Shown here piece by piece: positions 6,950-11,984 of a stretch of DNA of 11,984 nt (position 1 is the first letter of the stretch; every line of letters starts with the position of its first letter). The position numbers and the translations under genes are program-made. Location of the stretch: assembly GCA_020859965.1 (NCBI GenBank), contig JAJBVF010000048.1:1-11984 (forward strand). The letters run 5' to 3'. Source of the DNA: Clostridiales bacterium. GTDB lineage: Bacteria > Bacillota > Clostridia > Lachnospirales > Lachnospiraceae. The notes under the pieces were generated by a model. It did no database searches. It was not told the origin of the DNA and was given only the letters and a program-made list of their open reading frames with translations.

Positions 6950-7899
6950 CTGAAGATGTTCTTGTACACGCGCAAGGGCTGACAAAAGAATTTTCTTCCC
7001 GTGGAAGCACAGTCTATGCTGTGTCAGATGTGACACTGGATATTCGCCGGGGCGAGACTCTTGCGCTGGTAGGAGAGAGCGGCTGCGGAAAGTCCACTTT
7101 GGGACGCCTGATCCTTTGTCTGCTTAAGCCCACATCAGGAAGTGTATTTTTTGATGGAACCGAGACTACCGCTCTGGATCGGCGCAAGCTGCGGGAATTC
7201 CGCCGGCATATGCAGCTGGTTTTTCAGGATCCGTATTCCTCACTGGATCCCCGTATGCGCGTAAAGGATCTCATTGCGGAGCCGCTGCGGGCATATGGCA
7301 TATCTGAGCAGGAACAAACTGCAATTGTAACAGACCTGGTGCGGCGTGTTGGGTTAAGACCAGATGCGATGGAGCGATTTCCGCATGAATTTTCCGGCGG
7401 ACAACGACAGCGGATCGGAATCGCCCGTGCAGTGGCATTGCGCCCGGAACTGGTGGTATGTGATGAGCCGGTGTCTGCGCTTGATGTGTCAGTTCAGGCT
7501 CAGATCCTCAATCTCCTGAAGGAGTTGCAGCAGGAGAATGGACTGACCTATCTGTTTATCTCACATGATCTGTCTGTAGTCCGCAATCTGGCGGATCGTG
7601 TGTGTGTGATGTATTTGGGCCGGATCTGCGAATTGGGCACTACAGATGAGATTTTTTTCCATTCCCGGCACCCCTATACCAGGTTTCTTTTGCGGGCAAT
7701 TCCCAGACTGGATCCGGACGCAAAGAATGAAGATGAAATCCTGGCCGGGGATCCGCCCAGTCCTGCTGATCCGCCTTCCGGTTGCCGCTTCCGCCTCCGG
7801 TGTCCGTATGCCCGGGAGAAATGTGCCGCAGAGGTACCCAAGCTTCAGGGAAATGGCGAGCATCAGTGCGCATGTCATTTTCCATTGGAAGGAGAGTAA
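6946..7899 (+). CDS. dppF: peptide ABC transporter ATP-binding protein, DppF/OppF family
   Basis: This is the second ATPase, expected to dimerise with DppD beneath the DppBC channel. In the 317-aa reading, Walker A is GESGCGKS (43-50), the Q-loop is Q94 in 'VFQDPYSSLDPRM', the signature is FSGGQRQR (149-156), Walker B is 'LVVCDEP' with E174, and the switch histidine is H207 in 'ISHDLS'. 'VFQDPYSSLDPR' distinguishes DppF/OppF from DppD. The C-terminal extension keeps C280-x5-C286-x6-C293 but lacks the fourth closely spaced cysteine of DppD, having C308 and C310 near the end instead. The ATG at 6946 overlaps the dppD stop by four bases and has GGGGAGG about ten bases upstream. An in-frame ATG at 6916 would give a long overlap and is less likely. 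Confidence 0.94.
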   Translation: MTEDVLVHAQGLTKEFSSRGSTVYAVSDVTLDIRRGETLALVGESGCGKSTLGRLILCLLKPTSGSVFFDGTETTALDRRKLREFRRHMQLVFQDPYSSLDPRMRVKDLIAEPLRAYGISEQEQTAIVTDLVRRVGLRPDAMERFPHEFSGGQRQRIGIARAVALRPELVVCDEPVSALDVSVQAQILNLLKELQQENGLTYLFISHDLSVVRNLADRVCVMYLGRICELGTTDEIFFHSRHPYTRFLLRAIPRLDPDAKNEDEILAGDPPSPADPPSGCRFRLRCPYAREKCAAEVPKLQGNGEHQCACHFPLEGE

Positions 7900-7904
7900 C
7901 GACA

Positions 7905-8492
7905 ATGAACAGGAATCCGATTCTTACAATTCAAACCGGGCATGGCACAATTCAGATTGAGCTTTATCCGGAAAGTGCACCGAATGCAGTGGCATGCATG
8001 ATTCAGATCGTGCAGAAGCAATTGCTGGATCACAGACAAATCCGCCGGATTGCGCCGGATTTTGTGGTTCAGCCATCTTTTACCTGCTATAATGATCCGC
8101 GGCTTACCATGGAGCTGCCCGGAGAATTTGCTGCAAACGGATTTCAAAACGGAGCTGTTATGCGGGAAGGCTCTGTCGCTATGGGAGGAGATGGGAAATC
8201 CATTGCGTCCGGAAGTGAATTCTTTTTCTGCCTGACAGACGAGGCCGGGGCATCGCTGCAGGGCCGGTTTTCTGTCATTGGACAGGTCATTGAAGGGTGG
8301 GACGAGGTAAAACGGCTGGAACAGGTTCCAAAGCGCCGGTTGCCAATCCCGGATCGGGATGATGTCATTGTTTACATTCCTTTAGAACCGGAATATATGG
8401 AAAAGGTGACGGTAGAAACTTTCGGCGTTGCCTATCCGGAACCACAGATTTCCGGCTGGCAGGAGTTGTCAGATCTTGATCCTGAAGGGTGA
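7905..8492 (+). CDS. divergent cyclophilin-type peptidyl-prolyl cis-trans isomerase
   Basis: The 195-aa protein opens with the cyclophilin strand 'GTIQIELYPESAPNAV' (14-29). The active-site segment reads IRRIAPDFVVQ (46-56) where typical cyclophilins have F-H-R-V-I-P-x-F-M-I-Q. The key Arg (R48), Phe (F53) and Gln (Q56) are therefore kept while the preceding Phe-His is changed. 'GSVAMGGDG' (89-97), 'SGSEFFFCLTD' (102-112) and 'LQGRFSVIGQVIEGWDEV' (118-135) match the rest of the fold. About 60 extra residues form a C-terminal tail ending acidic. There is no signal peptide, so it should act in the cytoplasm. It begins 5 bp after dppF with AAGGAG 10 bases upstream and is followed by a terminator, so it belongs to the transporter operon. 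Whether it acts on imported proline peptides or on cell proteins is unknown. Confidence 0.87.
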   Translation: MNRNPILTIQTGHGTIQIELYPESAPNAVACMIQIVQKQLLDHRQIRRIAPDFVVQPSFTCYNDPRLTMELPGEFAANGFQNGAVMREGSVAMGGDGKSIASGSEFFFCLTDEAGASLQGRFSVIGQVIEGWDEVKRLEQVPKRRLPIPDRDDVIVYIPLEPEYMEKVTVETFGVAYPEPQISGWQELSDLDPEG

Positions 8493-8504
8493 AACCCGTT
8501 TCTG

Positions 8505-8550
8505 CGCAAATTGTAAGTGCGTTTCATCTGCTCTTGCAATTTGCGTTTTT
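8505..8550 (+). terminator. intrinsic terminator ending the dpp operon
   Basis: CGCAAATTGTAAG (8505-8517) pairs with CTTGCAATTTGCG (8533-8545) over 13 pairs, one of them G-U. A 15-nt loop separates the arms and TTTTT (8546-8550) follows. It starts 13 bp after the cyclophilin stop codon. Confidence 0.88.
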
Positions 8551-8698
8551 CATCTCTATCATCTAATGTATATTCATAGCCATACTCACAATAATGATCT
8601 GTAATATCAGTTTATCAGGGAAGTTTTCGGACAATCCGAAGTCACTGCCAGAATCACCCCTCTAAAGAAAGAAAAGAAAAAGAAAAAACGGTTTTCGG
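8551..8698. other. intergenic stretch upstream of the YihY gene
   Basis: No coding potential was seen here. It holds a small perfect inverted repeat, TTCGGA-caa-TCCGAA (8626-8640), whose TTTTCGGA element (8624-8631) recurs at 8692-8699 next to the promoter. It also holds a purine run of A tracts (about 8664-8690). The A tracts end just above the -35 box and could act as an UP element. Confidence 0.4.
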
Positions 8699-8727
8699 AT
8701 GACAGCAAAGAATTTCGAGTATATAAT
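8699..8727 (+). promoter_or_regulatory. near-consensus sigma-A promoter for the YihY-family gene
   Basis: ATGACA (8699-8704, 5/6) and TATAAT (8722-8727, 6/6) are spaced by 17 bp, with an A-rich purine tract directly upstream. Transcription should start near 8734, leaving about 100 nt of leader before the chosen start codon at 8836. Strong constitutive expression is expected. Confidence 0.78.
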
Positions 8728-8835
8728 GGAACAAATGCTTTGCCAAAGGCCAGCCGTCTGTATCACAATCCCAGGTGTGTCATGACAGGATGTTGCGATA
8801 CTTATCGTGAGGCGGCGAAACAGATGGAGGAGAAG

Positions 8836-9690
8836 ATGGAAAAGTTTCAGGACACCATGAGATTTGCGAGGAATGTATTAAAGAAAGTGAATCGAGACCA
8901 GGTGCGGGCGCATTCTGCGGAGTCGGCTTTTTTTATTATGATGAGCTTTTTTCCGATTCTGATGCTGCTTCTTACGCTGGTAATATATACCTCGATCACA
9001 CCGGAGGAGATCGTGTATGCGATCGAGGATCTGACGCCGTTTGAGGTGAGTGAGATCATCGAACCGATTCTGGATTCCATTTACAGCCAGACGATCGCAC
9101 TGGTCTCCGGGACAGCAGTTGCCGCGATCTGGACAGCGGGAAAAGCGGTGCTTGGATTGGCAGATGGACTGAATGCGATCTATCGGATTGAGGAGACCAG
9201 AAATTATTTTGTGGTACGTCTGCGCGCCGCAGCTTATATTCTGGCGCTTGTGATCGCGCTTGGTGTCAGCCTGGTGATTCTGGTGGTCGGATATGGCGCA
9301 CGCGATTACATCACGAAGTCTTTTATTATTTTTCGATACCTGCCGGGGTTTGATACGATCTTTCCGATCCTTATGACGATGGTGGTGCTGGCGCTTCTTT
9401 TTGTGCTGATGTACAGCTACCTGCCAAACCGCAGGATGAAAATTGGCAGCCAGCTTCCGGGAGCAATCTTCGCGTCTATCGCCTGGTGCGTGTTTTCCTA
9501 CTGCTTTTCCATTTATCTGGAATATTCGGTAAACATGTCTGTCATCTACGGCAGCCTGACGACGCTGGTGGTCGTGATGTTGTGGCTGTACGCCTGCATG
9601 TATCTTTTGTTTATCGGAGCGGAGGTCAATCATTATCTGGCATCGCCGGAGCTGTTTTCGCCGGATGTGCCGGCGCCGTGGAGCCGGTGA
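8836..9690 (+). CDS. YihY/virulence factor BrkB family integral membrane protein
   Basis: The 284-aa polytopic membrane protein has six hydrophobic segments at about 31-51, 86-108, 129-153, 174-195, 205-226 and 236-261. The family signatures are 'HSAESAFFIMMSFFPILMLLL' split over 26-46, the 'IWTAGKAVLGLADGLNAIYRIEETRN' region (98-123), 'YLPNRRMKIGSQLPGA' (195-210) and the closing 'GAEVNHYLA' (261-269). YihY proteins were once called ribonuclease BN in error, and their molecular function remains unsettled. I chose ATG 8836 because GGAGG lies five bases upstream and homologues start at this point. In-frame ATG codons at 8824 and 8782 and a TTG at 8740 are possible but poorly supported. The gene stands alone between a terminator and the small-RNA locus, with its own promoter. 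Confidence 0.88.
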   Translation: MEKFQDTMRFARNVLKKVNRDQVRAHSAESAFFIMMSFFPILMLLLTLVIYTSITPEEIVYAIEDLTPFEVSEIIEPILDSIYSQTIALVSGTAVAAIWTAGKAVLGLADGLNAIYRIEETRNYFVVRLRAAAYILALVIALGVSLVILVVGYGARDYITKSFIIFRYLPGFDTIFPILMTMVVLALLFVLMYSYLPNRRMKIGSQLPGAIFASIAWCVFSYCFSIYLEYSVNMSVIYGSLTTLVVVMLWLYACMYLLFIGAEVNHYLASPELFSPDVPAPWSR

Positions 9691-9737
9691 AAATCAGGAA
9701 ATAAATGGGCGGATATTATATTTCTGCAAAATTACAG

Positions 9738-9766
9738 TTGACTTTTCGGCTGGTATAAAGTATGAT
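9738..9766 (+). promoter_or_regulatory. promoter of the short antisense RNA
   Basis: TTGACT (9738-9743, 5/6) and TATGAT (9761-9766, 5/6) are separated by exactly 17 bp. A start near A9773 would produce a short RNA that enters the first direct-repeat copy within about 8 nt and then the hairpin at 9811-9846. No real protein gene lies downstream of it on this strand, which is the main reason to read it as the promoter of a noncoding RNA. Confidence 0.75.
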
Positions 9767-9780
9767 AATGCCAGCTAAGG

Positions 9781-9802
9781 AAAGTGATGATTCCATGGAA
9801 CA
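9781..9802. repeat. direct-repeat pair, copy 1 (antisense RNA 5' end)
   Basis: AAAGTGATGAT (9781-9791) and CCATGGAACA (9793-9802) are separated by one base. Both recur exactly and in the same order at 9955-9983. This copy lies just outside the 3' end of the peptide mRNA and inside the antisense RNA. That is where the DRa/DRb repeats sit relative to the two RNAs in par/Fst loci. Confidence 0.75.
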
Positions 9803-9803
9803 C

Positions 9804-9846
9804 AAAAAGCGAACCCCTCGGAGGTGGGCGTACCTCCGAGGGGTTC
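9804..9846 (-). terminator. shared hairpin; intrinsic terminator of the minus-strand peptide mRNA
   Basis: Arms at 9811-9825 and 9832-9846 form 15 perfect base pairs (core CCCCTCGGAGG with CCTCCGAGGGG) around a 6-nt loop. Read on the minus strand, the hairpin is followed by CGC and then TTTTT (plus-strand A run 9804-9808), making a good terminator for the peptide gene. Read on the plus strand it would close the antisense RNA but lacks a T run. Confidence 0.82.
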
Positions 9847-9887
9847 TCGCTCGTTACGGTGAGCTGTTCCGTTCAGGCTGTTGCTGT

Positions 9888-9977
9888 CTAATGATTGCTG
9901 TCCAGCCATTTGCATATGTAGGCGCTAATTACATTTGCTCCGACAGCAATAAGAAAAGTGATGATGAAATCACCCAT
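9888..9977 (-). CDS. 29-aa hydrophobic peptide, predicted Fst-like type I toxin
   Basis: The peptide starts MGDFIITFLIAV and ends ISAYICKWLDSNH. One uninterrupted hydrophobic segment (about residues 4-21) is followed by a short polar tail with K23, W24, L25 and D26. This is the shape of Fst/Ldr-type membrane toxins, which carry a hydrophobic helix and then a W/L-D polar tail. It is too short for ordinary gene finders. Coding is supported by an exceptionally strong ribosome binding site at the right distance, a terminator downstream on the same strand and a convergent short RNA with repeats covering its start. Such peptides insert into the membrane when the antisense RNA is lost. Homology to Fst is by pattern, not by alignment. 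About 40 nt of codon-like sequence follow the TAG (9888-9890), so related copies may be longer. A phage-holin-like or signalling peptide is an alternative. Confidence 0.68.
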   Translation of the reverse strand: MGDFIITFLIAVGANVISAYICKWLDSNH

Positions 9978-9983
9978 GGAACA
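9955..9983. repeat. direct-repeat pair, copy 2 (over the toxin start codon)
   Basis: AAAGTGATGAT (9955-9965) and CCATGGAACA (9974-9983) repeat the elements at 9781-9802, here separated by eight bases instead of one. The second element contains the complement of the peptide's ATG (9975-9977) and the stretch between it and the ribosome binding site. The first covers codons 5-7 and parts of codons 4 and 8. Pairing with the antisense RNA would therefore block translation initiation. Confidence 0.75.
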
Positions 9984-9993
9984 TCACCTCCTT
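9983..9993 (-). promoter_or_regulatory. unusually strong ribosome binding site of the small peptide
   Basis: On the minus strand, AAGGAGGTGAT matches the 16S rRNA anti-Shine-Dalgarno sequence over 11 consecutive bases, with nine bases between GGAGG and the ATG. GGAA and TTCC flank it, so a small hairpin could hide it. Type I toxin mRNAs commonly combine a strong site with 5' sequestration. Confidence 0.75.
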
Positions 9994-10021
9994 CCTGCTG
10001 GAATGAGTCGACAGCATTATT

Positions 10022-10030
10022 AATATATCA
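10022..10030 (-). promoter_or_regulatory. possible extended -10 promoter for the small peptide gene
   Basis: On the minus strand TGA precedes TATATT (10022-10027), an extended -10 element with a 5/6 hexamer. No good -35 box is spaced correctly. A start near 10015 would give an mRNA of about 210 nt ending at 9804, with TGCTG and CAGCA able to form a 5' hairpin just above the ribosome binding site. Confidence 0.4.
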
Positions 10031-10200
10031 CACAAAGCGTAGCATGCATATAATTGTCTATAAATATATTCCATATTATATATGAATCGGACGAAACAGA
10101 TACTACTGCCGGAAATTAATGATTTTTTTAAAAGACCTCTTATTTTTGAAAGAAGTATGGCGATGGTTTTGCTATATTTTTCTTAACAAATTTAGGAGGT
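10031..10200 (+). other. AT-rich intergenic stretch with a possible promoter for the lipoprotein remnant
   Basis: This is very AT-rich and shows no coding potential. An extended -10 element (TGC then TATATT, 10170-10178) could serve the short open frame at 10209. The nearest -35 candidate, TTGAAA (10146-10151), is 21 bp away, which is too far. The stretch ends with AGGAGGT (10194-10200), a strong ribosome binding site eight bases before the ATG at 10209. Confidence 0.35.
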
Positions 10201-10208
10201 TCTTTCTA

Positions 10209-10313
10209 TGGGACGGAAAAAAGCAGTATCTATTTTATTGGCGGCGTCCATGACCTGTGGGCTGCTCGCATGCACAAAAAAGCTATTTACAGTTTTTTCT
10301 GCTCACAGTATAA
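10209..10313 (+). pseudogene. remnant of a lipoprotein gene (signal peptide only)
   Basis: A strong AGGAGGT (10194-10200) precedes an ATG whose product opens MGRKKAVSILLAASMTCG, a basic N-region and hydrophobic core typical of clostridial lipoproteins such as sugar-binding proteins. In this frame it continues CSHAQKSYLQ and stops at TAA 10311-10313 after 34 codons. Shifting by one base near 10258-10261 instead reads L-L-A-C-T-K-K, a proper lipobox. This suggests that a single-base deletion in a short G run broke the signal, and that frame also stops within a few codons. The rest of the gene is missing. It sits just upstream of the esterase, so an ancestral binding-protein gene may have been deleted here. 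A genuine 34-aa peptide cannot be excluded. Confidence 0.5.
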
Positions 10314-10352
10314 TTTGAGTTACTGAGCAATAGAAGAAAGGGAAAAGGAAGT

Positions 10353-11552
10353 ATGAAATGGGCAAGTATGATCAGCTATTTACCGATTGATTATTCTGCT
10401 ACGCTGGCGAAGCTATCGGATTTTACACAGAGGGTGACTTTTGTGAGCAACCTGACCGGAGACCGGATCCGGATCCGGTTTTCTAATAAATATTCGAAGC
10501 ATCCGCTGGAGCTTTCCAGAGTGACGATCGGGAAGATCCGCGAAGAAGTGGATGGCGGAACAAAAAGAGCAGTAGAAGTAACGCGGGGGCAGAAAACGGG
10601 TATCTTACTGAATCCGGGGGAAGAGTGTTATAGTGATGAGATCGCGTTTCCGGTTCTCGCGGGAGATCATCTTGCAGTTTCCGTTTATGTGAAGGAAGAA
10701 CAGCTGATTGGAAGCGTCTGTGCCCTGTGGTCCGGTACCGGTGCCAAGGTGTATCTGGGAGAAAATGGGGACTATACGGATGGCCGGGCCTTTGCGGAGA
10801 CACCTGCGGAGGATATTTATGAGGTGGTTCACAATGATCCGAACAAGGGCATGGTGTATTTCGGTTTTTCCGGCGTCCAGGTGCTGACTTCAAAGAAGGC
10901 AAAGACCATTGCCGCGTTTGGCGACTCGATCACGCATATGTCTTATCTGACAAATGCTGTTTCTCAGAGGCTGTGTTCAGAGTATCCGGGACAGGCGACC
11001 CTGCTGAATTGTGGAATCGGCGGCAACCGGCTTCTCCGTGACGCAACTTATATAAAGGATATGCCGGACGGTGGTCACTGTTTTGGTGAGGCGGGGCTGA
11101 AACGCTTTGAAACGGATGTTTTCCGCGGGGAACAGGTGGATATCATACTGTTTCTGGAAGGAATCAATGATATCATGCACCCGATTCAGTTTAGCTATCC
11201 GGATCAGGCGGTGACCGCGCAGGCGCTGATCGATGGTTACCGACAGATTGCAGCATGTGCGCATCAGCATGGAGCAAAGGTGTATTGCGGAACAGTCCTT
11301 CCGTGCGGCAATCCGGAGTACCCGAAATGGTGGATGAAAGCTTTTGAGGAGATCCGGAATGAATTGAACGAATGGATTCGGAAGAATCCGGATTTTGACG
11401 GATATTTTGACTATGACCGGGTATTGGCTGACGAGCAAAAGCCGGATTATATGAAGCCTCAATATCACATTGGAGACGGACTCCATCCGAATGATGAAGG
11501 CGGGGTCAGGATGGCTGCGGAGATTGATTTTGATGAAATTATGAAAGAGTAA
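10353..11552 (+). CDS. SGNH/GDSL-family hydrolase (probable carbohydrate or lipid esterase)
   Basis: The 399-aa protein has a two-part layout. An N-terminal beta-rich domain of about 180 residues contains 'RVTFVSNLTGDRIRIRFSN' (27-45), a form common in carbohydrate-acting SGNH esterases. The catalytic domain follows. Block I is GDSI with nucleophile S192, block II glycines lie in 'NCGIGGNRLL' (219-228), block III is 'EGINDI' with N272 and D273, and block V is 'GDGLHPN' with D375 and H378. All four SGNH residues are present, so it should be an active hydrolase, probably removing acyl groups from sugars. There is no signal peptide, so it is likely cytoplasmic. An AAGGAA ribosome binding site precedes the ATG. 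The convergent AraC-type gene is 40 bp away, with only a weak TAAAAC/GTTTTA inverted repeat in between. Confidence 0.9.
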   Translation: MKWASMISYLPIDYSATLAKLSDFTQRVTFVSNLTGDRIRIRFSNKYSKHPLELSRVTIGKIREEVDGGTKRAVEVTRGQKTGILLNPGEECYSDEIAFPVLAGDHLAVSVYVKEEQLIGSVCALWSGTGAKVYLGENGDYTDGRAFAETPAEDIYEVVHNDPNKGMVYFGFSGVQVLTSKKAKTIAAFGDSITHMSYLTNAVSQRLCSEYPGQATLLNCGIGGNRLLRDATYIKDMPDGGHCFGEAGLKRFETDVFRGEQVDIILFLEGINDIMHPIQFSYPDQAVTAQALIDGYRQIAACAHQHGAKVYCGTVLPCGNPEYPKWWMKAFEEIRNELNEWIRKNPDFDGYFDYDRVLADEQKPDYMKPQYHIGDGLHPNDEGGVRMAAEIDFDEIMKE

Positions 11553-11592
11553 AATAAAACGCAGGGAAGGTCATTTTTCAATTGGTGTTTTA

Positions 11593-11984
11593 CTAGAGTT
11601 CCTCCAGCACCGCCTGGATCTTACGGAATTCTTCACCAGTACCCCCGACGATTGCCTGAGAGTCTTCTCCGGCGACGGGGGCTTTTTCTTTGCGGTATTC
11701 TTTGGGTGTGCAGCCCTTGATCTCTTTGAATTTACGGATAAAATAGCTGAAATTCTCAAAGCCTGTCTCGAACGCGACGTCCATCACAGGCAGATCGGTG
11801 GTCTTTAAAAGGATGCAGGCCTGGTCGATCCGGTAATGGTTGATATACTGCGTGAAACTCACGAGGAACGTTTTTGCAAAAAAGGAACTGAAATACTTCG
11901 GGGACATATGCATGATATCCGCGCCCTGTTCCAGAGAAATGTGTTCCTGGTAATGGGCGGAGATGTAGTCCGTCAGCTCCCGGA
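11593..11984 (-). CDS. AraC-family transcriptional regulator, C-terminal DNA-binding part (runs off right edge)
   Basis: The window holds the last 130 codons and the stop (11593-11595). The sequence enters at 'RELTDYISAHYQEHISLEQGADIMHMSPKYF' (split over about 31 residues), the first helix-turn-helix of the AraC/XylS domain. It continues with 'SFTQYINHYRIDQACILLKT', then the second motif 'VMDVAFETGFENFSYFIRKF' and 'KGCTPKEYRKE', all standard landmarks. An extra tail of about 30 residues, partly Gly/Glu-rich, follows the domain. The N-terminal sensory domain lies outside the window, so the ligand is unknown. It may be a response-regulator fusion or a simple AraC protein. It converges with the esterase gene. 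Regulators of this family in gut Clostridia often control nearby sugar-use genes, but no target site was recognised. Confidence 0.92.
   Translation of the reverse strand, partial: RELTDYISAHYQEHISLEQGADIMHMSPKYFSSFFAKTFLVSFTQYINHYRIDQACILLKTTDLPVMDVAFETGFENFSYFIRKFKEIKGCTPKEYRKEKAPVAGEDSQAIVGGTGEEFRKIQAVLEEL

Larger units (their letters stand above)
9773..9850 (+). ncRNA. predicted antisense RNA antitoxin (RNAII-like)
   Basis: This is a predicted transcript of about 75-80 nt. It starts just after the promoter at 9738-9766, carries the repeat pair AAAGTGATGAT and CCATGGAACA (9781-9802) near its 5' end, and ends at or just beyond a 15-bp GC-rich hairpin (9811-9846). Its 5' segment can pair with the start-codon region of the minus-strand peptide mRNA, because the same two repeats occur there (9955-9983). 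Its hairpin is complementary to the mRNA's terminator hairpin. Size, convergent layout and shared terminator match RNAII of the Enterococcus par/Fst locus. On this strand the hairpin is not followed by a good U tract, so the 3' end is uncertain. Function is inferred from layout, not shown. Confidence 0.62.

Noticed and set aside
8664..8690. purine-rich A/G tract considered as a simple repeat or ribosome-binding region
   Set aside because: It is irregular, too far from a start codon, and best explained as A tracts upstream of the -35 box.
8878..9633. 251-codon minus-strand open frame opposite the YihY gene
   Set aside because: It is rich in His, Gln, Arg and Lys, as expected for the complement of a membrane protein gene, and has no family motifs.
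9762..10085. 107-codon plus-strand open frame across the small-RNA locus
   Set aside because: Its ATG lies inside the -10 box of the plus-strand promoter, so it cannot be in that transcript. It has no ribosome binding site and runs through the GC hairpin and the antisense of the small peptide. It is an accidental frame.
11553..11592. TAAAAC/GTTTTA inverted repeat between the converging esterase and AraC genes, considered as a bidirectional terminator
   Set aside because: There are only about six AT-rich pairs with a long loop, too weak to call.

Overview
The window looks like chromosomal DNA of a Gram-positive, low-to-mid GC gut Clostridia bacterium, most likely Lachnospiraceae. The grounds are strong GGAGG-type ribosome binding sites, sigma-A-like promoters, a SpoIID-domain protein, and protein sequences typical of that group. 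No rRNA, tRNA, CRISPR array or transposase was seen. The species cannot be named from the sequence alone.

Left part (1-2021): the first 42 codons of a MATE-family efflux transporter run off the left edge on the minus strand. It has its own well-formed promoter and a palindrome in its leader. Divergent from it is a large SpoIID/LytB-domain cell-wall protein with an N-terminal membrane anchor and two acidic low-complexity inserts.

Centre (2060-8550): a complete peptide/nickel-type (Dpp/Opp) ABC importer operon in the order permease, permease, substrate-binding protein, ATPase, ATPase, followed by a small cytoplasmic cyclophilin-type prolyl isomerase. A promoter with a palindrome at its likely start site precedes it. 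Tandem hairpins lie between the permeases and the binding protein. A strong intrinsic terminator lies between the binding protein and the ATPases, and another ends the operon. This layout suggests graded expression, with the two ATPases and the isomerase reached by read-through.

Right part (8551-11984): a YihY/BrkB-family membrane protein with a near-consensus promoter is followed by about 660 bp without a large gene. That gap holds the most interesting item. A 29-codon minus-strand gene for a hydrophobic peptide faces a short plus-strand RNA gene. The RNA gene has its own promoter, the two converge on one hairpin, and they share two short direct repeats. One repeat copy covers the peptide's start codon and the other lies at the 5' end of the antisense RNA. 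This is the architecture of the Fst/par type I toxin-antitoxin system. Next comes a remnant of a lipoprotein signal-peptide gene, then an intact SGNH/GDSL-type esterase, which converges with the C-terminal half of an AraC-family regulator running off the right edge.
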